DNA of 9,830 bases, taken from NCBI GenBank assembly GCA_021774995.1, contig JAJFIM010000200.1, forward strand, positions 1 through 9,830. The letters run 5' to 3'. Made by a program: the position numbers and the translations under genes. The notes beneath the pieces were generated by a model. It worked only from the letters and a program-made list of their open reading frames with translations, searched no databases and was not told the DNA's origin. Of this stretch, positions 1 to 6,709 are shown in pieces (the first letter of the stretch is position 1; each line of letters starts with the position of its first letter). Source of the stretch: Alphaproteobacteria bacterium (GTDB taxonomy: Bacteria > Pseudomonadota > Alphaproteobacteria > SMXP01).

Positions 1-172
1 CTATGTGCGCAACAAGCTCACCGTCTTGATAAGAATCAATCTGAGGTTGGTAAACCAGCAACGACCCCTCATCACTTTGAATGAGCTTTGGCCAAACAGG
101 GTCCAATTCAGTCTCACCCGCTAAAGCGAACGAGCTGAGAAAAAAGAGGAGAAAGGCGGCGCGGCGCATCAT
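1..172 (-). CDS. Exported hypothetical protein, 5' part only (runs off left edge)
   Basis: Fifty-seven codons are visible, reading leftward from an ATG-ATG pair at 172 and 169; the 3' part lies outside the window. The N-terminus is a typical Sec signal peptide: MMRR, a hydrophobic run to about residue 16, then an ALA|GE cleavage-type site at residues 18-19. The mature part has a YQPQ motif at residues 41-44, followed by IDSYQDGELVAHI. That motif resembles proteins loosely annotated as carbohydrate-binding family V/XII, but this is recall from a short fragment. A Shine-Dalgarno-like AAGGA lies about 9 bases before the start. The gene is divergent from the plus-strand operon beginning at 618, so the two share a control region. 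Function is unknown; a periplasmic or envelope location is inferred from the signal peptide. Confidence 0.7.
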   Translation of the reverse strand, partial: MMRRAAFLLFFLSSFALAGETELDPVWPKLIQSDEGSLLVYQPQIDSYQDGELVAHI

Positions 173-403
173 AGGTTAGTCCTTACTCTTCGACAGACCC
201 ACCCCTGGCTCCTTTTAGCGCTATTCTCTGATCACGATCATGAGTGTTCACGCCTCTTAATGATCAGACCCTATCTGACATGAACGTGGTATGAACGCGG
301 GCCTGAACCGAATCAAATCTCTTCATCGCTCAGCGCCAAGCGGTCAATTCTTTGGCTCCATTGCCTCATGGACGCCCCAAATGCGCTCAAGCTTCAGGCA
401 TGG

Positions 404-432
404 TTGCTCAAATAACGCCGTAACGGTATATA
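404..432 (+). promoter_or_regulatory. Candidate sigma70 promoter (upstream)
   Basis: TTGCTC at 404-409 is followed after 17 bases by TATATA at 427-432, giving good spacing and four or more consensus positions in each box. It faces the retropepsin/transglutaminase/ATP-grasp operon. It lies about 190 bases before the first start codon, so it would give a long leader. It is one of two candidates in this AT-rich stretch and is based on sequence match only. Confidence 0.35.
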
Positions 433-487
433 TTTCATATAATTCACTCACTTACCTAAGATTTGCCGGAGGGTTTGGTAGGCATCG

Positions 488-506
488 ATTGTTTCATCCA
501 AACAAT
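488..506. repeat. Perfect 7-bp inverted repeat, possible operator
   Basis: ATTGTTT (488-494) and AAACAAT (500-506) are exact reverse complements separated by CATCC. The element covers the -35 region of the proximal promoter candidate. It could be a transcription-factor site. A weak RNA hairpin is less likely because it lies upstream of the predicted transcription start. Confidence 0.4.
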
Positions 507-516
507 GTCTTAAAAT
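489..516 (+). promoter_or_regulatory. Candidate sigma70 promoter (proximal), -35 inside an inverted repeat
   Basis: TTGTTT at 489-494 and TAAAAT at 511-516 are separated by 16 bases and point toward the operon starting at 618. The predicted start of transcription near 523 would give a leader of about 95 bases. The -35 box is the left arm of a perfect inverted repeat (488-506), so a dimeric regulator bound there could block or modulate polymerase. This is inferred from sequence match only. Confidence 0.4.
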
Positions 517-605
517 ATCTTTTATCTACAGTGAGTTAAGCGGTGTGGCCTTGTTGAGAGTTGACCTCATCCCCAGTAAAACATTACAGGAATGAGGGAA
601 TAAGC

Positions 606-609
606 AGGA
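606..609 (+). promoter_or_regulatory. Ribosome binding site choosing the start at 618
   Basis: AGGA at 606-609 is 8 bases from the ATG at 618 but only 2 bases from the ATG at 612. It therefore favours 618. A purine run GAGGGA at 594-599 could serve 612, though its spacing is long. Confidence 0.45.
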
Positions 610-617
610 AAATGCGG

Positions 618-1286
618 ATGCGTAAAAATCGTTGGATTTATGTGGCGCGGCGGCTGGCGTTTCTGGCTGGAGCAGGAGCGCTGACGGCTTGTGAAAGCCT
701 TTTGCCTTCTCGCACAGCGCAATGCCCTCCTATACCGCCAGTTGAAAGCGAAGCGTCCATCACACAATCTGAAACGCCTCAACCCGCCCTCATAAAAAAG
801 CCTGAAGTCATTCCAGACCCCCAATATGAGGAGATCGCCGAACCCGCCGTAACCCAGCTCCCTGATGGACGCCTCATTGTTGGGGGCGTCGAATTTGTCA
901 AAATTGATCCTCCTGGCGTCGTCTATGAAGCGCGGATTGACAGTGGGGCGAATACATCCTCTCTCGACGCTCGAAATTTGGAATTTTTCGAACGCGACGG
1001 TAAGCGCTGGGTGCGCTTCACCCTGAGAGAGACAAAAAACGCCGAAAAGGCAACCCTTGAAAAGCCAATCAAGTCTTTTGTCCTGGTCAGCCAGACCAAT
1101 ACGGCGGAACCTGACCGGCGCCCCGTCATCCGTTTGCGCATGGGCCTCGGGCCCACAAGTGAAATCATTGAATTCAGTCTTACTGACCGTTCGCGCATGA
1201 GCTACCCGGTTCTGTTGGGACGGCAATATTTATTGGATCGCGCAGTTATCGATATCTCCCACAGCCATTTACAGAAAGTACGGTAA
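618..1286 (+). CDS. Retropepsin-like aspartic protease lipoprotein (annotated family: ATP-dependent zinc protease, PF05618)
   Basis: First gene of the three-gene operon, about 222 residues from the ATG at 618; ATG 612 and TTG 561 are alternative starts. Residues 1-25 form a lipoprotein signal: a basic N-terminus, a hydrophobic core and lipobox LTAC with Cys25. Glu, not Asp, is at +2, consistent with the outer membrane. A low-complexity linker rich in Pro and Glu follows to about residue 75. The C-terminal half holds the retropepsin signature DSGANTSSLDA at 108-118, with Asp108 the likely catalytic residue, and a later PVLLGRQYLL strand (197-206) typical of the fold. The family is often named an ATP-dependent zinc protease, but the visible motif is that of a dimeric aspartic protease. 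In such operons it may trim or process the product of the ligase gene; that role is inferred. Stop is 5 bases before the next start, suggesting translational coupling. Confidence 0.85.
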   Translation: MRKNRWIYVARRLAFLAGAGALTACESLLPSRTAQCPPIPPVESEASITQSETPQPALIKKPEVIPDPQYEEIAEPAVTQLPDGRLIVGGVEFVKIDPPGVVYEARIDSGANTSSLDARNLEFFERDGKRWVRFTLRETKNAEKATLEKPIKSFVLVSQTNTAEPDRRPVIRLRMGLGPTSEIIEFSLTDRSRMSYPVLLGRQYLLDRAVIDISHSHLQKVR

Positions 1287-1291
1287 CAGGG

Positions 1292-2815
1292 GTGTCCTCA
1301 TCCAGGCTCGTTTTCCTGCTTATTGTGCTGTCGTTATTTATCGGCGGCATGGCGCAGATACTGCATCGCCATTTTACGCTGGGGGTTCCGTTAATCCCCT
1401 CCGAGCAACGTCAAGTCTGGTTCATCGACGCCAATATCGACTTTGACGCCATCAAAGGATCAGTTGTCGCCTCTCTCGCCTTGCCTGAAACCCAGACCGG
1501 CTACACGCTCTTGCGGGAAGATCTCATTTCCCCCGGCTTTGGCGTATCTGTCATATCAACCCAAAACCACCGGCGGGCGGAATGGACAATTGCCGAGGCG
1601 AGGGGTCCTCAAAAACTTTATTATAAAATTCAAGTTGCGGCTGATAATCACATTGTCTCGCCGCCGGCCCCGCCTCCGCCGCAAGACGCCGCCAACCCGC
1701 CTCTCTTCATCGATGATGCGCTTCAGCAAGCAATCGATCAGATCGTTTTAGAGGCTACAAAAAAATCCGCCGGACCTTTATCATTCACCAGGCAAATCAT
1801 AAAATTTCTGACCCGTGATTCACCTGAACAAAATGTCGAACTATTGCGGGCAAGTTTTGATTCAGGCGATCTATTGATAACATTCCTAACCCAGGGAAAT
1901 ATCATTTCACGCCGCGTTTACGGACTGGAACTGGAAGATGGACGGCGTCGGCAACGATTGAAGGATTACGTGGAAGTTTATGCGGATGAGAAATGGTATT
2001 TTTTTGATCCCCGCACCGGTGAAGAAGGCAAACCTGAGAATCTTCTGCTATGGGGGCAAGGCGCTACGTCCATTCTGGATGTCACAGGCGGCCGGAACTC
2101 TAAGCTTACCTTTTCAATTCTACGCCAAGAACAAAATGCTTTAAGAAGCGTCCTGACACAGTTGGACGATTTGGGCCAGGATAGATTTTCGATCTACCGC
2201 CTTCCCCTTGAGGATCAAGCGCTGCTCAAAGGCATGTTTCTTATTCCCATCGGCGCCATTGTCATTGTGTTCTTGCGCGTGATTGTCGGCATTCGCACAA
2301 GCGGCACCTTTATGCCTGTCCTCTTAGCCGTGGCCTTCATTCAAACTGAACTGGCGCCCGGCCTGATCAGCTTTGTCCTTATTGTGGGCACGGGGCTTTT
2401 TGTAAGATCCTATTTATCTCGAATTAATCTGCTCCTGGTCCCGCGGATCTCCGCCACAATCATCGTTGTCATTGGCCTTACGATTCTCTTCACGCTCTTA
2501 AGTCAACAGATGGGGTTTGAAAACATTCAAAACTTCGCATTCTTCCCACTAATTATCATGTCATGGACCATTGAGCGCATGTCAATATTATGGGAGGAGG
2601 AGGGGCCTAAAGAAGTTCTTATACAAAGCTTGGGCAGCCTGGCGGCCGCCTCTCTGGCGTACACATTGATGGCGACGCCCATCGTCAGGCATCTCAGTTT
2701 CAACTTCTTAGGTTTTCAACCCATACTTTTGTCTTTTATACTTCTTATGGGCCAATATACCGGATACCGGCTGACTGAACTTCGGCGGTTCCGATTTCTC
2801 ACAGGCGACAAGTGA
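1292..2815 (+). CDS. Inactive transglutaminase fused to a 7-helix membrane domain (UUP1-type)
   Basis: A 507-residue inner-membrane protein starting with GTG, 5 bases after the previous stop. An N-terminal anchor (about residues 6-24) leads to a large predicted periplasmic part (25-305) containing a proline-rich linker (124-137). Residues 160-245 match the inactive transglutaminase-like domain, ending in KDYVEVYADEKWYFFDP (224-240). The usual transglutaminase Cys and His are not evident there, while the FDP Asp (239) remains. The C-terminal half has about seven hydrophobic segments (roughly 311-330, 338-353, 356-373, 384-404, 412-425, 443-461, 473-489), matching the Pfam 7TM_transglut architecture as I recall it. 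The next gene overlaps its stop codon. It probably binds rather than cleaves a peptide-like ligand and may link the cytoplasmic ligase to the lipoprotein protease; this is inference. Confidence 0.87.
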   Translation: MSSSRLVFLLIVLSLFIGGMAQILHRHFTLGVPLIPSEQRQVWFIDANIDFDAIKGSVVASLALPETQTGYTLLREDLISPGFGVSVISTQNHRRAEWTIAEARGPQKLYYKIQVAADNHIVSPPAPPPPQDAANPPLFIDDALQQAIDQIVLEATKKSAGPLSFTRQIIKFLTRDSPEQNVELLRASFDSGDLLITFLTQGNIISRRVYGLELEDGRRRQRLKDYVEVYADEKWYFFDPRTGEEGKPENLLLWGQGATSILDVTGGRNSKLTFSILRQEQNALRSVLTQLDDLGQDRFSIYRLPLEDQALLKGMFLIPIGAIVIVFLRVIVGIRTSGTFMPVLLAVAFIQTELAPGLISFVLIVGTGLFVRSYLSRINLLLVPRISATIIVVIGLTILFTLLSQQMGFENIQNFAFFPLIIMSWTIERMSILWEEEGPKEVLIQSLGSLAAASLAYTLMATPIVRHLSFNFLGFQPILLSFILLMGQYTGYRLTELRRFRFLTGDK

Positions 2816-3762
2816 TGTTTTCCGCTTATTCCCAGCTCCGTGAGAAAGGCGTCCTTGGCCTCAACCAAAGAAATGTCCACTTCATTAGCCGTTATAATGA
2901 AAGACGCCTTTTCCCACTCGTAGACGACAAACTCAAAACCAAACTGATGGCGGGTGAGGCGCATGTAAATGCGCCGCATTTGATTGGGACTATTCAATAC
3001 CAGCATGAAACGCGAGATCTTGAAAATCTGCTAAAGGGCCTTCGGGAATTCGTCATCAAGCCCGCGAAAGGGTCCAGCGGAAAAGGCATCCTTGTGATTG
3101 TTGACCGCTCCGAGGATGAGTTTGTGAAATCTTCCGGAGCGAAGGTTTCTTTGCAGGAAATTCGCAGACATGTCTCAAACATCCTCGGAGGACTCTTTAG
3201 CCTCGCTGGAAAACCGGATATCGCTATCCTCGAAGACCTTATACACAGCGATCCAGCTTTTTTCTCTTTCAGTTATGAAGGCGTGCCGGATATTCGCTTT
3301 ATAGTTTTCCAGGGATTTCCCGTTTTAGCCATGATGCGTCTCGCGACACATCGCTCAGACGGAAAAGCCAATTTGCACCAGGGCGCCATAGGCGTGGGAC
3401 TTGATCTGGCAACCGGAGCCGCCATAGGGGCTGTCCAATTTGACCGGCCTATCGAGTTTCACCCCGATACGGGCGCCAGCTTGAAAGATCTTCGCATCCC
3501 CGCATGGAAAGACATGTTGGAGCTTGCCGCAAAATGCTATGACATGACAAAACTTGGCTATTTGGGTAGCGATATCGTGCTGGACGCAAAACGCGGCCCC
3601 CTTCTTCTGGAACTCAACGCCCGCCCGGGGCTGGCCATTCAGATCGCCAGCCAAACAGGTCTTCTGCACCGCCTCACCCATATAGAAGAAGGCAAAGCGC
3701 CCAAAGGTTTCACGGCTCAACAGAGAGCGGAATACGCCTTGAAGAGGTTATCTTCTTTATAA
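2812..3762 (+). CDS. ATP-grasp ligase, alpha-L-glutamate ligase-like (RimK-related)
   Basis: Cytosolic ATP-grasp protein of 316 residues from GTG 2812, or 315 from ATG 2815. Either start overlaps the stop of the transglutaminase gene (GTGATG), so translation is coupled. The ATP-grasp core is clear: a nucleotide-binding loop KPAKGSSGKG at 83-92, acidic EDL at 141-143, a DIR motif at 160-162, a conserved LHQGAIGVGLDLATG stretch (188-202), and the metal-binding ending LLELNARPG (265-273) with Glu267 and Asn269. These features fit the RimK-related ligase family (TIGR02291, Pfam ATPgrasp_ST) found beside 7TM transglutaminase genes. Family members are expected to join an amino acid or other amine to a carboxylate using ATP. 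The substrate here is unknown, and a glutamate-adding role is only inferred from the name. Confidence 0.88.
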   Translation: MMFSAYSQLREKGVLGLNQRNVHFISRYNERRLFPLVDDKLKTKLMAGEAHVNAPHLIGTIQYQHETRDLENLLKGLREFVIKPAKGSSGKGILVIVDRSEDEFVKSSGAKVSLQEIRRHVSNILGGLFSLAGKPDIAILEDLIHSDPAFFSFSYEGVPDIRFIVFQGFPVLAMMRLATHRSDGKANLHQGAIGVGLDLATGAAIGAVQFDRPIEFHPDTGASLKDLRIPAWKDMLELAAKCYDMTKLGYLGSDIVLDAKRGPLLLELNARPGLAIQIASQTGLLHRLTHIEEGKAPKGFTAQQRAEYALKRLSSL

Positions 3763-3781
3763 GGAATTTACCTTTACCAAA

Positions 3782-4705
3782 CTACATATGCGCATAGAGG
3801 TCCCGCCCGCGGACCTCCATTTGGCAAGATAGAACACACCCTGAATCGGACTCGGTGATGTAGAGGGTTTTATTTTCCTTCCCGCCATACGCCACATTGG
3901 TGGTGCTCAATCCCCGGCAGGATCGAATACGGTATAACGGTTCCCCCAAAGGAGAAAACACCCAGACGCTTCCCATCCCGATATGCGCAACAACAAGATT
4001 GCCCGCCTCATCCACCGCCAAGCCGTCCGGTCCCCCATGACCGCCAGACAATTGTATGAACGCGCCAACCTTCATGGTTCCACCCCCAGGCGCCAAAGGA
4101 ACGCGCCAGACGGCGTTTGCTCGCGTGACGTTAAGGTAGATCACATCTTCCCGCTCATTTAGAGCTAAACCATTGGGGCTGGGCGCCGTGTCCAGTAAAC
4201 ATTTCAGTTCTCCGTATACTGAATACCGATACAGCCGACCTGTCGGATCTTGCAATCCGGTTAAGCCTTGATCCGTGAAATAAAGGTCGCCGGTGCTGGC
4301 GAAAATCAGATCATTGACGCCTTTAAACGGGGCGCCGTCGCTCTCCACCAGATACGGCGTCACAGCGCCGCTCTCGGGGTTCAATATCATAATTCCGTGC
4401 CTGAAATCGGCTATAAAAATGCGCCCGTCTTGATGAATCTTCAGACCATTTGGTTCGCCGTCATACTCCGTAATCAGATCGATTTCCCGGCCATCGGGGG
4501 AAATTTTAAATACGCGGCCATAGGCGACGTCCACTACATATAAATTTCCCTTGCGGTCAAAAGACGGCCCTTCCAAAACGCAATCGGCGCCTTGCGACGC
4601 GCGGTGCGTTTTCGCCCACGATGAAGGCCTGTCTGTGATCCGGTATTTGTCCGGCAAGCGGGCAAATACGCTGGTCATCAGATCTTTTGGCGGAGGGAAC
4701 AGCAT
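3782..4705 (-). CDS. SMP-30/gluconolactonase/LRE family lactonase, probable aldarolactonase
   Basis: Last gene of the leftward sugar-acid operon, 307 residues with no signal peptide, so cytosolic. It shows the repeated strands of a six-bladed SMP-30 beta-propeller and the expected metal and active-site positions: Glu45 in LEGPSFD, Asn131 in GVNDLIF, Asn178 in SPNGLAL and Asp227 in GPDGLAVD. Enzymes of this family hydrolyse sugar lactones using a divalent metal. Beside a uronate dehydrogenase, the likely substrate is the galactaro- or glucarolactone that enzyme releases; this is inferred from context. ATG 4705 starts 15 bases after the upstream stop, with AGGA about 11 bases away; Met10 (4678) is a weaker alternative. 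A gluconolactonase of a different pathway cannot be excluded. Confidence 0.85.
   Translation of the reverse strand: MLFPPPKDLMTSVFARLPDKYRITDRPSSWAKTHRASQGADCVLEGPSFDRKGNLYVVDVAYGRVFKISPDGREIDLITEYDGEPNGLKIHQDGRIFIADFRHGIMILNPESGAVTPYLVESDGAPFKGVNDLIFASTGDLYFTDQGLTGLQDPTGRLYRYSVYGELKCLLDTAPSPNGLALNEREDVIYLNVTRANAVWRVPLAPGGGTMKVGAFIQLSGGHGGPDGLAVDEAGNLVVAHIGMGSVWVFSPLGEPLYRIRSCRGLSTTNVAYGGKENKTLYITESDSGCVLSCQMEVRGRDLYAHM
3797..3817. repeat. 7-bp inverted repeat at the convergent gene ends
   Basis: GAGGTCC (3797-3803) and GGACCTC (3811-3817) form a perfect GC-rich stem with a 7-base loop. A 10-bp palindrome TATGCGCATA (3787-3796) directly adjoins it. Both overlap the last codons of the lactonase gene, where the convergent ATP-grasp gene also ends. 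There is no U-run on either strand, so it is not an ordinary intrinsic terminator. It could still slow polymerase or protect transcript ends, or be chance. Confidence 0.3.
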
Positions 4706-4720
4706 TGTCTAACCCGTCCT

Positions 4721-5635
4721 TTAGCCTAAGCCCGGCATGGAAAAATCACGCGCCTTGAGTTCCGCCAGGAGGTTTTCCTGCTGTCGCGCAGTTATTTCCA
4801 CCAATGGCGGCCTCACCCTCTTCCAAATTTCATTCGACGTAAAATACGCCACCACAGTTTTTAAAGCCGGGATCATAGGGTATCTCTCCAGCACGGAGCG
4901 CAATTCGGTAAGCGCTGATTGACGGCCTTGCGCGTCGGGAGCACGCCAATTGACGTAAAGATCGCAGATCGCGCCCGCATTGATATTCGCCGTTGCCGAA
5001 ATGCACCCCGCCCCGCCAGCCTTCATTGTTTTCAACAGCAGGGTTTCGGTACCCGCGAAGACGGAAAATTTTGGAAAGTTTTCGATTATGGATTTCGTAT
5101 TGTCCCAATCACCGCCGCTGTCTTTTAACCCAACAACGGTATCGGGATATTCTTTAAGGAGCCGCTCAATAAGTTTCAGCGTGATCGGCACTTGAGACAC
5201 CGGCGGGATATGATACAGATATATTCGCAACCGCGCCTCCCCAACGCGCTCTATCACTTCCGCATAAAAACGAAACAGTCCTTCATCGCTCACCCCCTTG
5301 TAATAAAAGGGGGGAAGCATCAGCACGCCGCCGCACCCAAGCTTGACCGCATGCGCCGTTAAGCGCGCGGAATCGGGGATCGCGCACGCGCCTGTCCCCG
5401 GCATCATGCGGCCGGCGTCCACCCCATGACCGATCAGGACATCCAGCAAGTCAATTTTTTCTTCCACGGAGAGAGAATTGGCCTCGCTATTGGTGCCAAA
5501 TACCGCCAGTCCGCAATCCTGACTGAGAAGCCAAAGGCAGTGGCGCACGAGACTTTCTGAATCCGGCGCGAGATCAGCGTTGAATGGCGTCACCACGGGA
5601 GAGAAGACGCCGGACATGTTTTTTTGATTGCGCAT
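4721..5635 (-). CDS. Dihydrodipicolinate synthase/N-acetylneuraminate lyase family enzyme, probable keto-deoxy sugar acid lyase or dehydratase
   Basis: A 304-residue class I aldolase-type TIM barrel. Lys171 in GLKDSGG is the Schiff-base lysine, and Tyr141 in YHIPP is the partner tyrosine. The substrate loop reads GTNSEANS (47-54), where true DapA has GTTGES, and the arginine that follows the YNVP motif in E. coli DapA is missing (Val146 in YHIPPVSQ). It is therefore unlikely to make lysine precursors. In a uronate operon the expected reaction is on a 2-keto-3-deoxy acid. One option is dehydration and decarboxylation of 5-keto-4-deoxyglucarate to 2-oxoglutarate semialdehyde, as KdgD does. The other is retro-aldol cleavage to pyruvate plus an aldehyde. 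The sequence alone does not choose. The start at 5635 has only a weak ribosome site, 39 bases after the repressor stop. Confidence 0.82.
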   Translation of the reverse strand: MRNQKNMSGVFSPVVTPFNADLAPDSESLVRHCLWLLSQDCGLAVFGTNSEANSLSVEEKIDLLDVLIGHGVDAGRMMPGTGACAIPDSARLTAHAVKLGCGGVLMLPPFYYKGVSDEGLFRFYAEVIERVGEARLRIYLYHIPPVSQVPITLKLIERLLKEYPDTVVGLKDSGGDWDNTKSIIENFPKFSVFAGTETLLLKTMKAGGAGCISATANINAGAICDLYVNWRAPDAQGRQSALTELRSVLERYPMIPALKTVVAYFTSNEIWKRVRPPLVEITARQQENLLAELKARDFSMPGLG

Positions 5636-5674
5636 TATTTCACTTAACTTCTCTTTTAAAATTCAAACGCTCAT

Positions 5675-6700
5675 CTATTTCGCACCAGGCGGCGCGCCTG
5701 TACTCTTGCGCACAATAAGGTCGACCGCGATTTTTGGTTGAGGGGGATCAACGCGTCCGGCAATGACGGCAAGAAGATAATCCGCCGCCCCATACCCGAT
5801 AGCGTCAGCGGGAACTCTGACCGTGGTGAGGGAGGGAATCAATGAAGAAGCAAAATCCCGGTCATCAAACCCCGTAACCGATATGTCATCAGGCGCGCTA
5901 ACTCCCTGCCGCTGACACTCAAGCAACGCTCCAAAAGCAAGGACGTCATTTCCGCAAATCACAGCCGTCGGCCGCGGCCTCATCGTCAACAAAGTCCGCA
6001 TCGCAATTTGACCATCGACGATCCGGAAAGGCCGCTCAAGGAGTGATTCTCTGTCCAGGTTCAGGCCCCGCTTTTTAAGTGCTTGCCTGACGCCCTTGAT
6101 CCTCTCTCTGGCGCGGTCATTCGTCTTGGTCACGCCGCCGATCACGCCAAAACGCTCATGCCCTAAATCCAGCAGGAAATCCGTAAGCCGGGATGACGCT
6201 TCTCTGTTGTCAAACCCAATGGCGGGAATATTAACGCTTTTTGACGGGACCCAGGTTTCGACAAAAGGAACGTTTCTCTTGCGAAGAAATTCCAGTAACC
6301 CTTTGCTGTGTAATGACCCCACCAAAACAATTCCATCCACGCCGCGCGTCACCAGTGTCTCAACCTGCCGCCTTTCTTGGGTAAGATCGTAATTTGAACT
6401 GGCGACAAACAAAGTGTACCCCTTTTCCGCCAAACGCTTTTGCAAGGCTTCAACGCCGATTGCAAACCCCGGGTTCTCCAAGGTCGGCGCCACGGCGCCG
6501 ATGGTCATAGTGCTTTGCGAGGCTAATGCGCGCGCTGCGCTGTTCGGAATATACTTTAATCTATCCGCAGCCTGAAGAACGCGTTTGCGCACTTTTGCGC
6601 TGACTTTATCGCTCTTGTTCAACACGCGCGAAACGCTTGCCGTGGAGACGCCAGCTTCATGCGCCAAATCCAGAATGGTGCTGCTTTTTTCCTTCATCAT
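5675..6700 (-). CDS. LacI/GalR-family transcriptional repressor of the sugar-acid operon
   Basis: A 341-residue LacI-type regulator. The N-terminal helix-turn-helix covers about residues 7-28 (ILDLAHEAGVSTASVSRVLN). A linker and hinge helix follow (PNSAARALA, 52-60), with Leu59 at the position that pries open the operator centre. The rest (about 65-335) is a periplasmic-binding-protein-like effector domain, with ICGNDVLAFGAL (248-259) and GFDD (277-280). The recognition helix has Thr-Ala where GalR and CcpA types have similar small residues, which suits CG-centred operators such as the one at 8799-8814. It lies between uronate dehydrogenase and the DHDPS-type gene, 9 bases after the former, so it is probably co-transcribed and autoregulated. 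The inducer is inferred to be a uronate, aldarate or pathway intermediate. ATG 6697 is an equally plausible start, since AGG lies 7 bases before it. Confidence 0.93.
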   Translation of the reverse strand: MMKEKSSTILDLAHEAGVSTASVSRVLNKSDKVSAKVRKRVLQAADRLKYIPNSAARALASQSTMTIGAVAPTLENPGFAIGVEALQKRLAEKGYTLFVASSNYDLTQERRQVETLVTRGVDGIVLVGSLHSKGLLEFLRKRNVPFVETWVPSKSVNIPAIGFDNREASSRLTDFLLDLGHERFGVIGGVTKTNDRARERIKGVRQALKKRGLNLDRESLLERPFRIVDGQIAMRTLLTMRPRPTAVICGNDVLAFGALLECQRQGVSAPDDISVTGFDDRDFASSLIPSLTTVRVPADAIGYGAADYLLAVIAGRVDPPQPKIAVDLIVRKSTGAPPGAK

Positions 6701-6709
6701 ATCGCCTAT

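Larger units (their letters stand above)
173..617. other. Divergent intergenic/control region
   Basis: This 445-base stretch separates two divergently transcribed genes. An 82-codon open frame at 291-539 has no ribosome binding site and no recognisable protein features, so I treat it as non-coding. The right half is AT-rich and holds two sigma70-like promoter candidates facing the plus-strand operon, listed separately, one of which overlaps a perfect inverted repeat. Near the minus-strand gene there is a short inverted repeat TGATC-ac-GATCA at 229-240, which could be an operator or chance. I see no convincing minus-strand promoter, RNA gene or mobile element. Confidence 0.6.

Noticed and set aside
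229..240. TGATC-ac-GATCA inverted repeat upstream of the left-edge gene
   Set aside because: The arms are only five bases of a common GATC-containing word, and no convincing promoter lies beside it, so it is not called as an operator.
291..539. 82-codon plus-strand open frame in the intergenic region
   Set aside because: No ribosome binding site before its ATG, composition unlike a folded protein, and it overlaps both promoter candidates and the inverted repeat.
567..1226. 219-codon minus-strand open frame opposite the retropepsin gene
   Set aside because: It is antisense to a gene with a clear lipobox and DSGA motif, and its own translation shows no recognisable domain.
3763..3781. Intrinsic terminator between the convergent ATP-grasp and lactonase genes
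   Set aside because: No stem followed by a U-run is present in the 19-base gap; the nearby GC-rich stem has no U-run on either strand.
5662..5675. Possible second LacI operator (TTCAAACGCTCATC) between the repressor and the DHDPS-type gene
   Set aside because: Only about 9 of 14 positions agree with the main operator and the two arms are not symmetric, so it is probably chance.
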